Assembly: GCA_018055865.1 (NCBI GenBank)
Contig: JAGPGR010000019.1
Span: 1 to 13,381, forward strand
Length of the DNA stretch: 13,381 bases
Direction of reading: 5' to 3'
Source: Paludibacteraceae bacterium
Lineage (GTDB): Bacteria; Bacteroidota; Bacteroidia; Bacteroidales; Paludibacteraceae
Every line of letters begins with the position of its first letter. Position 1 is the first letter of the stretch. The position numbers and the translations under genes were made by a program. Of this stretch, positions 8,342-13,381 are shown in pieces. The notes beneath the pieces were generated by a model. That model saw only the letters and a program-made list of their open reading frames with translations, was not told the origin of the DNA and did not search any database.

Positions 8342-8349
8342 TATCTTTG
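8314..8349 (+). promoter_or_regulatory. tRNA-Lys promoter (-33 TTTG, -7 TATCTTTG)
   Basis: TATCTTTG at 8342-8349 exactly matches the Bacteroidetes -7 consensus TAnnTTTG. TTTG at 8314-8317 is the best -33 candidate, with a 24-bp spacer that is slightly long. The expected transcription start is near 8355, about 15 nt before the first tRNA, a plausible short 5' leader. Confidence 0.7.
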
Positions 8350-8369
8350 CAACCGCTTTTTGAAAAAAC

Positions 8370-8442
8370 GATTCAGTAGCTCAGCAGGTAGAGCACATCC
8401 CTTTTAAGGATGGGGTCCTGGGTTCGAGCCCCAGCTGAATCA
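8370..8442 (+). tRNA. tRNA-Lys (anticodon UUU), first copy
   Basis: A full 73-nt cloverleaf: acceptor GATTCAG/CTGAATC with discriminator A, D arm GCTC-AGCAGGTA-GAGC, anticodon arm CATCC-CTTTTAA-GGATG with anticodon TTT, variable loop GGGTC, and T arm CTGGG-TTCGAGC-CCCAG. CCA is not encoded; the next bases are CCC. It is cotranscribed with the second identical copy 27 bp downstream. Confidence 0.97.
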
Positions 8443-8469
8443 CCCGGAAAAAGTGAATAATATTGAGTT

Positions 8470-8542
8470 GATTCAGTAGCTCAGCAGGTAGAGCACATCC
8501 CTTTTAAGGATGGGGTCCTGGGTTCGAGCCCCAGCTGAATCA
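8470..8542 (+). tRNA. tRNA-Lys (anticodon UUU), second identical copy
   Basis: Identical base for base to the copy at 8370-8442 and offset by exactly 100 bp. The 27-nt spacer has no promoter-like octamer, so both probably come from one precursor RNA. CCA is not encoded; the gene is followed by CAATAAAA and then the terminator at 8547-8582. Confidence 0.97.
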
Positions 8543-8546
8543 CAAT

Positions 8547-8582
8547 AAAAAAAGCCATCTGAACAACAGGTGGCTTTTTTTT
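8547..8582. terminator. Bidirectional Rho-independent terminator between the tRNA pair and the dehydrogenase gene
   Basis: The stem is A7 plus GCCATCTG (8547-8561) paired with CAGGTGGC plus T7 (one G-U), around the loop AACAA at 8562-8566. The T run is eight long on the plus strand, and seven U follow on the minus strand. It starts 5 nt after the second tRNA and lies 29 nt beyond the stop of the convergent dehydrogenase gene, so it can serve both transcripts. Confidence 0.92.
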
Positions 8583-8611
8583 CAGCCAAAGGAAGTTGTG
8601 GTAATAAATTT

Positions 8612-9343
8612 CTATTTATATATCATTTTCCTCGTCATTCCGCCGTCAATAACGATGTTTTCACCGTTGATAAAGTCGTTTTTCTCGTCGCACAGGAAAA
8701 GGCACATACGGGCAATGTCGTCCGGCTTACCTACTCTGCCTGATGGATGCTGGCTATGATCGGCCAGGGTAAGGGTGTTGTAGTGGTAATTTTCAATCCA
8801 GCCGGGCGAAATGGAATTGACAGTAATATGATACTTGCTCAGTGAAATTGCTAATGCGTGTGTGAGCGAGTAAATTCCGCCTTTGGATGCAGAATAAGCT
8901 TCTGTACCGGCTTCGCTCATCAGGTAGCGGGTAGAGCATAGGTTAATGATGCGTCCGTATGGATTTATTTCTAATTTGTTTTCGCGGTGAATGGCCAGCA
9001 GGCGCGATGTGATAAAGGCCGAACGCAGGTTGATGTGCAGCGAACGGTCAAATTCTTCGACACTCAGCTCGGTAACCGGCTTGAAAATACCTACTCCTAC
9101 ATTGTTGATTATCACATCAATATCGCCCCATTTTTCTAAGAGAGATGTCACACACGTTTCAAGGTCGGCCTTACAGCCTGCATCCACATTGAAAAATAAT
9201 GCACCGGTTTGTTTTTCTAATTCTCGTCCAGCATTTTCATCCGTATCGCAAAAAGCAATCTGATGACTATCTGCCGCAAAAGCCAAAACCAGTGCTTTTC
9301 CAATTCCATTGGCACCACCGGTAATAAATACCCGTTTATTCAT
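8612..9343 (-). CDS. Short-chain dehydrogenase/reductase (SDR), classical type, substrate unknown
   Basis: 243 residues, ATG at 9343. The Rossmann motif TGGANGIGKA (8-17) binds the nucleotide, and D33 at the end of the second strand (FCDTDE) suggests NAD(H) over NADP(H). NNVG (80-83) replaces the usual NNAG. The catalytic set is N105, S137 (NLCSTRY), Y150 and K154 (YSASK), followed by SPGWIE (179-184) and a C-terminal GENIVIDGGMTRK. Length is typical for classical SDRs and there is no signal peptide. The start lies only 4 nt after the stop of the upstream hydrolase fusion, so the two are almost certainly cotranscribed and probably translationally coupled. A role in the amino-sugar salvage operon is suggested only by position. 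The operon ends at the terminator 8547-8582. Confidence 0.92.
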   Translation of the reverse strand: MNKRVFITGGANGIGKALVLAFAADSHQIAFCDTDENAGRELEKQTGALFFNVDAGCKADLETCVTSLLEKWGDIDVIINNVGVGIFKPVTELSVEEFDRSLHINLRSAFITSRLLAIHRENKLEINPYGRIINLCSTRYLMSEAGTEAYSASKGGIYSLTHALAISLSKYHITVNSISPGWIENYHYNTLTLADHSQHPSGRVGKPDDIARMCLFLCDEKNDFINGENIVIDGGMTRKMIYK

Positions 9344-9347
9344 TGTG

Positions 9348-11180
9348 TTAAAGATGTTTTTTCAGTTCTTTTACCCAAATTTGGTAGCCCTCATCACTCA
9401 AATGCAGCCCATCGTAGGTGTATGCTGCTTTCAGCACGTCCGTATTTTTTTCCGTAAAGTGTGGATAGAGATTGATAAATTTGACTTTATATTTGGCAGC
9501 AACCGCCTTTAAAATCCGGTTTGCATCTATTACTGTTTGTGTTTTGTTTTCCAGGCGTTTGTTGCTGCCCCTTTTGGACTGGTCGAACGGAAGAATGCTT
9601 TGCAAATAAATCTCAGTTTGGGGTGATAATGTTTTAAATTCTTTCACTATTTTTTCGATATCTCTCACAATCGTATCGGTAGGAATATCGCGCGAGATAT
9701 CGTTAATTCCAATCAGTAAAAAAAGTTTTTTGGGTTTACCCCGAACAATGGAATTTATTCTATCCACAATTCCGGAGGCAATATCACCGCTAATTCCGCG
9801 GTTTCTCACATTTTTCATTTCTAATAGGGAGTTCCAGTCCTTGCCGCCTTCGGTAATGCTGTTGCCAAGCATTACAATATCGTTTGGAGTAATGGCAGGC
9901 TCTTGTGCAAATAATTCCAATCGTTTGTAATAATGGTCGGAATATTTTCTTACCGGTTCGACTGCCTGTGGTTTTTTGGAAGTATCGGTTGAAAACACCG
10001 AAGCTGCCACGGCATTTGCCACCAGTGAACGTAATCTGATTATGTCGCCGCGATCGTTGGGGTGGGCTCGGTTAGTGAGAAGGATTACGGCCAGGTTATT
10101 TTCAGGGTCAATGACCAGCGAAGTGCCGGTGTAGCCAGTGTGGCCGTAGGTTGCAGGGCTCAGCAGATCGCCCGAGTTGGAAGCATAAGGCGAAAAAATA
10201 TCCCAACCCGGTGTTCTCCCAAACTGAGCTACGGAGCGAGGTACAGTGCGCATAGTTTTGGCCCCGAGGAGACTTAAGATCCTTTTTCCACTCCATTCAC
10301 CCCCGTTTTGCAGTGCTGCTACAAAAACGGCCAAATCGCCGGCATCCGAAAAAAGACCGGCATTTCCGGAAATACCTCCGTTCATCACCCGTGCAAGCGG
10401 ATCGTGTACCATGCCACGAAGCAAAGTACCATCTTTTTGCATCTCGGTAGGAGCAGTGCGTTCCAGTGTTTCGCCTTTGGGTTGATAATCGGTGTGCTGC
10501 ATGCTCAGAACATCGAATATGTTTTCCTTTGCAAAATCACGGATACTTTTTTTGGATATAATTTCAATAATTCGCTGCAAAGTGATGTAATTCAGGCAGC
10601 TGTACTGCATAGCTGTTTGTGGCTCGAAATCACGTTTACAGCTGGAAATAAAGTTGATTAGTCCATCCGGATTGGGCGATCCGTATTGCTTTTCAAGTAA
10701 TTCTACCGATGCATAGGACGGCAAACCCGAAGTGTGGGTCATTAAATCTACCACCCGAATGTCCACTGTTTTTCCGTCACTTCTTTTCCAACCCTGAAAA
10801 TGGGGAATGTAGAGGTTTACTTTGTCCAGCAAGCGGAGCTGCCCGCGGTCTGCGAGTATCATGGCCGATGTGGCAGTTGCGACTGGTTTGGTAACCGATG
10901 CCAGATCAAAAACGGTGTTTTCATCCATTTTTACGGTTTTCGGAGATACTTCTTTGTTACCGTACGCCTTCAGATAAGCCATTTTCCCATCTTTCACCAC
11001 AGCCAGCACTGCACCGGGAATGTCTCCGGAAGTTATGGCTTTTTCGATAGCTTCATCGGCGTACTGCAAATGTGTGGAACTCAACCCCACATCTTCGGGA
11101 GCAACCCTCTGAAGTGGCTGTGCACTGATATTCAGCACAATAAGGAACAGTGAAATCAGACTTATATTGAAATATTTCAT
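9348..11180 (-). CDS. Secreted fusion: beta-lactamase-family serine hydrolase plus SGNH/GDSL esterase
   Basis: 610 residues, ATG at 11180. Residues 1-20 form a signal peptide (ISLISLFLIVLNISA-Q). Residues about 25-400 form a class C beta-lactamase/PBP-type hydrolase (Pfam Beta-lactamase): SVTK gives the Ser-x-x-Lys pair S95/K98, YSCLNY (193-198) holds the Tyr of motif 2, and HTG (347-349) is motif 3. Residues about 430-610 form an SGNH hydrolase: block I GNSITEGG with S441, block II GISGD with G465, block III GINDIS with N493, block V DGLHLS with D590 and H593. Both active sites look intact. It lies between murQ and the SDR on the same strand. By context it may act on exported or imported muropeptides, the first domain as an AmiE-like amidase or esterase and the second as an O-deacetylase. 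That is inference; nothing in the sequence points to antibiotic resistance. Confidence 0.9.
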   Translation of the reverse strand: MKYFNISLISLFLIVLNISAQPLQRVAPEDVGLSSTHLQYADEAIEKAITSGDIPGAVLAVVKDGKMAYLKAYGNKEVSPKTVKMDENTVFDLASVTKPVATATSAMILADRGQLRLLDKVNLYIPHFQGWKRSDGKTVDIRVVDLMTHTSGLPSYASVELLEKQYGSPNPDGLINFISSCKRDFEPQTAMQYSCLNYITLQRIIEIISKKSIRDFAKENIFDVLSMQHTDYQPKGETLERTAPTEMQKDGTLLRGMVHDPLARVMNGGISGNAGLFSDAGDLAVFVAALQNGGEWSGKRILSLLGAKTMRTVPRSVAQFGRTPGWDIFSPYASNSGDLLSPATYGHTGYTGTSLVIDPENNLAVILLTNRAHPNDRGDIIRLRSLVANAVAASVFSTDTSKKPQAVEPVRKYSDHYYKRLELFAQEPAITPNDIVMLGNSITEGGKDWNSLLEMKNVRNRGISGDIASGIVDRINSIVRGKPKKLFLLIGINDISRDIPTDTIVRDIEKIVKEFKTLSPQTEIYLQSILPFDQSKRGSNKRLENKTQTVIDANRILKAVAAKYKVKFINLYPHFTEKNTDVLKAAYTYDGLHLSDEGYQIWVKELKKHL

Positions 11181-11290
11181 GATGGATATTTTATAAATTT
11201 CTTTTTCAAAAAAAACGAAGTAAGGTTAGAAAATGCTTTATTCTGTCATATTTTTTTCTAAATCATACGTTGAGAAATAAATCTTTTTTT

Positions 11291-12106
11291 TTAATGTTCA
11301 TCCTGATAGGCATCCACTGCTTTTTTTACTGAGCCGTGCATGAGCAGCAGAGCTTTTGCCTGCGGGTATGGCAAACTGAGTTCTTCCACTATCATGCGGG
11401 TGCCGCGGTCTACCAGTTTCTGGTTGCTTAGTTGCATGTTCACCATTTTATTGCCTTTTACCCGGCCAAGTTTTATCATTACCGAGGAAGTAATCATATT
11501 CAGCACCATTTTCTGAGCCGTACCCGATTTCATACGCGAACTGCCTGTTATGTACTCCGGTCCTACAATAGTTTCGATGGGAATATCTGCTTCGGCTGCC
11601 ATGGGTGAACCGGGATTGCTGGTGATGCATCCGGTCAGAATGCCGTGCTCACGTGCTTCGTGAAGCGCTCCGATTACGTACGGCGTAGTGCCCGACGCTG
11701 CAATGCCGATTACGGTGTCTTTCTTGTTGATACTATGCATCAGGAGTTCTTGCCACCCTTTTTTGGTGTTGTCTTCTGCATTTTCCACCGGATTGCGCAA
11801 CGCGGTGTCACCGCCGGCTATCAGACCGATAACCAAAGTTGGAGGCATACCGAATGTGGGCGGTATTTCAGAAGCATCCAGCACACCCAGTCTTCCACTT
11901 GTGCCGGCTCCCAGGTAGAAAATACGCCCTCCCCTTTTCATGCGCGGTATGATTTGTATCACAAGCTTTTCTATTTGCGGTATGGCATTTTGCACAGCAA
12001 TTGCCACTTTCCGGTCTTCTGCATTGATGTCTTCCAGAATTTCACGTACCGACTTTTTTTCCAGGTTGTTGTAGAGCGAAGTTTGCTCTGATATTTTTTC
12101 GAACAT
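11291..12106 (-). CDS. murQ: N-acetylmuramic acid 6-phosphate etherase MurQ
   Basis: 271 residues, ATG at 12106. MurQ cleaves the D-lactyl ether of MurNAc-6-phosphate in the cytosol, giving GlcNAc-6-phosphate and D-lactate. The SIS-fold signature is very clear: FYLGAGTSGRLGVLDASE (63-80), VIGLIAGGD (92-100), NPVENAED (105-112), GIAASGTTPYVIGAL (134-148), TSNPGSP (162-168), and GPEYITGSSRMKSGTAQK (182-199). The catalytic pair of E. coli MurQ (E83, E114) corresponds to E80 and E111. It is about 25 residues shorter at the C-terminus than the E. coli protein (298 aa), ending soon after the ALLLMHGSVKKAVD helix; the catalytic core is complete. The kinase gene is upstream on the same strand, separated by 190 bp containing two palindromic repeat units. 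The 110-bp gap to the hydrolase fusion downstream is AT-rich with no terminator hairpin that I can see. Confidence 0.96.
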   Translation of the reverse strand: MFEKISEQTSLYNNLEKKSVREILEDINAEDRKVAIAVQNAIPQIEKLVIQIIPRMKRGGRIFYLGAGTSGRLGVLDASEIPPTFGMPPTLVIGLIAGGDTALRNPVENAEDNTKKGWQELLMHSINKKDTVIGIAASGTTPYVIGALHEAREHGILTGCITSNPGSPMAAEADIPIETIVGPEYITGSSRMKSGTAQKMVLNMITSSVMIKLGRVKGNKMVNMQLSNQKLVDRGTRMIVEELSLPYPQAKALLLMHGSVKKAVDAYQDEH

Positions 12107-12119
12107 AATGTAAATACAT

Positions 12120-12170
12120 GCCCCCTAATCCCGTTCGGCTGAGCTCACGTCGAAGCCTTAAGGGGGGGGA
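12120..12170 (+). repeat. Palindromic repeat unit R1 (outer, with nested palindromic insert)
   Basis: The left end is GCCCCCTAATCCC (12120-12132) and the right end CCTTAAGGGGGGGGA (12156-12170), which together form an imperfect GC-rich hairpin. The 23 nt between them (12133-12155) are themselves an imperfect palindrome: TTCGGC (12134-12139) pairs with GTCGAA (12149-12154) around the perfect 8-bp palindrome TGAGCTCA (12140-12147). The unit starts 13 nt upstream of the murQ start codon. It forms an inverted pair with R2. Confidence 0.75.
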
Positions 12171-12265
12171 TGAGTGATTTTATTAAGATATTCTATAAAA
12201 CATATTCTTTATAATACATTTCTAATTTGTAATAGAATGATTTATTTGATACTTCTGAGATACCG
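12171..12265. other. AT-rich spacer between repeat units R1 and R2
   Basis: About 95 bp, strongly AT-rich, with no open frame and no exact TAnnTTTG box on the minus strand. With R1 and R2 it makes up nearly the whole kinase-murQ intergenic gap. I see no independent promoter for murQ, so murQ is probably reached by readthrough from the kinase gene. Confidence 0.5.
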
Positions 12266-12295
12266 TACCAATCCTCTTCGGGGGATTTAGGGGGC
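12266..12295 (-). repeat. Palindromic repeat unit R2 (inner, inverted relative to R1)
   Basis: On the minus strand it begins GCCCCCTAAATCCCC (12295-12281) and folds as AATCCTC/GGGGATT (12270-12276 with 12281-12287) around a TTCG loop. The terminal 14-15 bases are an inverted copy of the R1 end with one base inserted. The unit begins one base after the kinase stop codon, so any transcript leaving the kinase gene immediately enters it. Confidence 0.75.
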
Positions 12296-12296
12296 A

Positions 12297-13151
12297 TTAA
12301 AGTATAACATCTGACACACTGTGGTATTTTATCAGTCCTTCCATCGGACTTTGAATTATTTTTCCCGGTTTCATGTTCATGACTTCCACGGCCTCTTTCA
12401 GAATTTCCTGAAAATGAAAAGCTACTGAGCCCACAAAATGAATGGGTAATCTGTCGTAGTTCTTATATTGCATTACATTTCGTTTCAGAAATGACTTGAA
12501 ACTGTTCATTACCAGCATCCGAACGCCGGGATCGTCCAGATGCTCGGAGATAAAGGGTGAAAAAGTGGATAGAAACCTGTTAGGAAAAGGTTTGCGATAA
12601 ACCCGGTCAATGATGTCGCCGGTAGTCAGATTGAATTGTTCTAAAAATTTTTCTTTCAGTCCCGGTGTAAGCTGATTTTTCAGCAAATCGCTCACAAATA
12701 GCTTACCCAACACAGCACCACTTCCTTCATCGCCCAGAATAAATCCGAGGGGCGATACGTTATCCACAATATTTTTCCCGTCGTAATAGCACGAGTTGGA
12801 GCCGGTTCCCATGATGCAGGCAATCCCCGACGAATAGCCGCAAAGTCCCCGGGCAGCTGCCAGCATGTCGGTACTTACTTCCACCTCCTTTATCACCTTG
12901 ATATTTTTCTGAATGGCCCGCTTCACAATTTCAACCTTGTCGAACGTACAACCGGCACCGTAAAAATACACGGCATCAAAGTCCTGTGTATCCAGTTGTA
13001 AGATCAATGTAGTCTCAATTTCGTTGCTGATTTCTTCTTCCGACTGAAAAAAAGGATTAATACCTTTGGTAAATGCCCGTTTTACCACTTTTCCGTTGTC
13101 CACTACGCTCCAATCCACTTTGGTGGAACCACTGTCTGCTATTAGTATCAT
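12297..13151 (-). CDS. BadF/BadG-type amino-sugar kinase, probable MurNAc or GlcNAc kinase
   Basis: 284 residues, ATG at 13151, no signal peptide, so cytosolic. ASKHA ATPase motifs are clear: phosphate-1 loop DSGSTKVDW (6-14), a conserved STDMLAAAR (93-101) with probable base D95, phosphate-2 loop GTGSNS (115-120), LGFILGDEGSG (135-145), and the adenosine motif FVGSVA (239-244). This is the N-acetylglucosamine kinase branch of the BadF family, which also includes bacterial MurK enzymes that phosphorylate MurNAc. murQ next on the same strand makes MurNAc to MurNAc-6-phosphate the likeliest reaction, with GlcNAc as an alternative or second substrate; sequence alone cannot decide. The gene is tightly bracketed by palindromic units: R2 begins 1 nt after its stop and R3 ends 6 nt before its start. 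No exact TAnnTTTG promoter is visible between 13152 and 13381. Confidence 0.88.
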   Translation of the reverse strand: MILIADSGSTKVDWSVVDNGKVVKRAFTKGINPFFQSEEEISNEIETTLILQLDTQDFDAVYFYGAGCTFDKVEIVKRAIQKNIKVIKEVEVSTDMLAAARGLCGYSSGIACIMGTGSNSCYYDGKNIVDNVSPLGFILGDEGSGAVLGKLFVSDLLKNQLTPGLKEKFLEQFNLTTGDIIDRVYRKPFPNRFLSTFSPFISEHLDDPGVRMLVMNSFKSFLKRNVMQYKNYDRLPIHFVGSVAFHFQEILKEAVEVMNMKPGKIIQSPMEGLIKYHSVSDVIL

Positions 13152-13157
13152 AAAGTT

Positions 13158-13182
13158 GCCCCCTAACCCCCTAAAGGGGGAA
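13158..13182 (+). repeat. Palindromic repeat unit R3 (inner, compact form)
   Basis: GCCCCCTAACCC followed by CCTAAAGGGGGAA. It contains a perfect hairpin CCCCC-TAAA-GGGGG at 13167-13180. In the kinase mRNA this hairpin ends 15 nt before the start codon, and a second G5 run (complement of 13159-13163) offers an alternative partner for the same C5 run. It is an inverted partner of R4. Confidence 0.8.
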
Positions 13183-13271
13183 TAATTTTGCCGTATGAGG
13201 GAAATACGGTTTTAGATGTTGTTATTTTTTATTAATTTTATTTTTCAAAACTCTGGTGAATGCACCACATG
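13183..13271. other. AT-rich spacer between repeat units R3 and R4, with two small hairpins
   Basis: About 89 bp with no coding frame. It holds two perfect small inverted repeats: CCGTAT/ATACGG (13191-13196 with 13204-13209) and TGGTG-AATG-CACCA (13254-13267). Its sequence does not resemble the R1-R2 spacer, so the two pairs are not simply two copies of one element. Confidence 0.5.
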
Positions 13272-13320
13272 TTCCCCCTTTAGAGCCTGTTCCAAACTTG
13301 TTTCGGGAGGGTTAGGGGGC
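13272..13320 (-). repeat. Palindromic repeat unit R4 (outer, with nested palindromic insert)
   Basis: Read on the minus strand, R4 is GCCCCCTAACCC (13320-13309), 25 other nt (13308-13284), then CTAAAGGGGGAA (13283-13272). The flanks are identical to compact unit R3 apart from one C, so R4 equals R3 with 25 nt placed at the tip of the hairpin. The insert is itself an imperfect palindrome (TCCAAAC / GTTTCGGGA around TT, 13291-13308, with a bulged C). Its 12-bp end is an exact inverted copy of the R3 end. Confidence 0.8.
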
Positions 13321-13381
13321 CATTCTATAGTTTTATATAAATCTTTTTCTTATACAGATAATATCCGAAAATCCAGTTGAA
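13321..13381. other. AT-rich window edge, nothing recognised
   Basis: These 61 bases are AT-rich with no open frame, tRNA or clear promoter octamer on either strand. The upstream gene, and perhaps the promoter of the kinase operon, lie outside the window. Confidence 0.4.

Noticed and set aside
8370..8542. Regular 73-bp repeat with a 27-bp spacer, as in a CRISPR array
   Set aside because: The repeat folds as a complete tRNA-Lys cloverleaf and there are only two copies.
9348..11180. Beta-lactam antibiotic resistance gene
   Set aside because: Motif 2 (YSCLNY) and motif 3 (HTG) and the SGNH fusion fit the broad serine hydrolase/esterase family, and the context is peptidoglycan salvage. Nothing here indicates drug hydrolysis.
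11181..11290. Terminator or promoter between murQ and the hydrolase fusion
   Set aside because: There are A and T runs but no GC-rich stem and no exact TAnnTTTG octamer, so I treat the genes as probably cotranscribed.
11645..12091. Plus-strand open frame of 148 codons opposite murQ, and similar frames opposite the hydrolase fusion (10308-10661, 10800-11153)
   Set aside because: They lie fully inside well-supported minus-strand genes, have no family motifs and no promoter-like sequence.
12120..12295. R1-R2 as a complete miniature transposable element with target-site duplication
   Set aside because: The ends are inverted repeats, but I see no flanking direct duplication, and the R3-R4 pair has a different interior. 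Pairs of REP-like units explain the data better.

Overview
The window looks like a chromosomal segment of a Bacteroidota bacterium, most likely order Bacteroidales. The protein families fit this (Bacteroidetes-type PdxA with a THGDINGIG start, a golvesin-containing amidase, a PpiD-like SurA-N/PPIC protein next to a CNNM/CorC protein). So do the TAnnTTTG promoter octamers and the A-rich leaders without Shine-Dalgarno sequences. All eight protein genes lie on the minus strand. Only a tRNA-Lys pair, and perhaps a small RNA at the left edge, lie on the plus strand.

Layout from left to right. Positions 1-190 hold a possible structured small RNA ending in a strong, probably bidirectional terminator. 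Positions 211-4355 carry a two-gene unit read leftwards: a secreted zinc N-acetylmuramoyl-L-alanine amidase with an inserted golvesin-type domain, then pdxA (vitamin B6 synthesis) 20 bp downstream. Positions 4532-8107 carry a CNNM/CBS/CorC membrane protein and a membrane-anchored periplasmic peptidyl-prolyl isomerase, closed by a strong terminator. Positions 8108-8369 are a divergent promoter region with two identical TATCTTTG -7 boxes facing opposite ways. Positions 8370-8542 hold two identical tRNA-Lys(UUU) genes at an exact 100-bp period, followed by a terminator shared with the convergent operon.

Positions 8612-13151 form a second leftward cluster: a BadF-type amino-sugar kinase, murQ (MurNAc-6-phosphate etherase), a secreted fusion of a beta-lactamase-family serine hydrolase and an SGNH esterase, and a short-chain dehydrogenase starting 4 nt after the fusion's stop codon. 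Kinase plus MurQ is the MurNAc salvage route (MurNAc to MurNAc-6-P to GlcNAc-6-P plus D-lactate). The secreted two-domain hydrolase could prepare muropeptides for it, by analogy with the beta-lactamase-family amidase AmiE in the Bacillus murQ cluster, but this is inference. No sugar transporter or exo-muramidase is visible inside the window.

The most unusual non-coding structure is a set of four GC-rich palindromic units (GCCCCCTAA ends) arranged as two inverted pairs tightly bracketing the kinase gene. The two outer units carry a different 23-25 nt insert at the tip of the palindrome, and each insert is itself an imperfect palindrome.

Nothing here amounts to a clear defence, mobile or otherwise wholly new system. 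The best leads are the nested palindromic repeats around the kinase, the beta-lactamase-SGNH fusion in a peptidoglycan-salvage context, and the unassigned RNA-like segment at the left edge.
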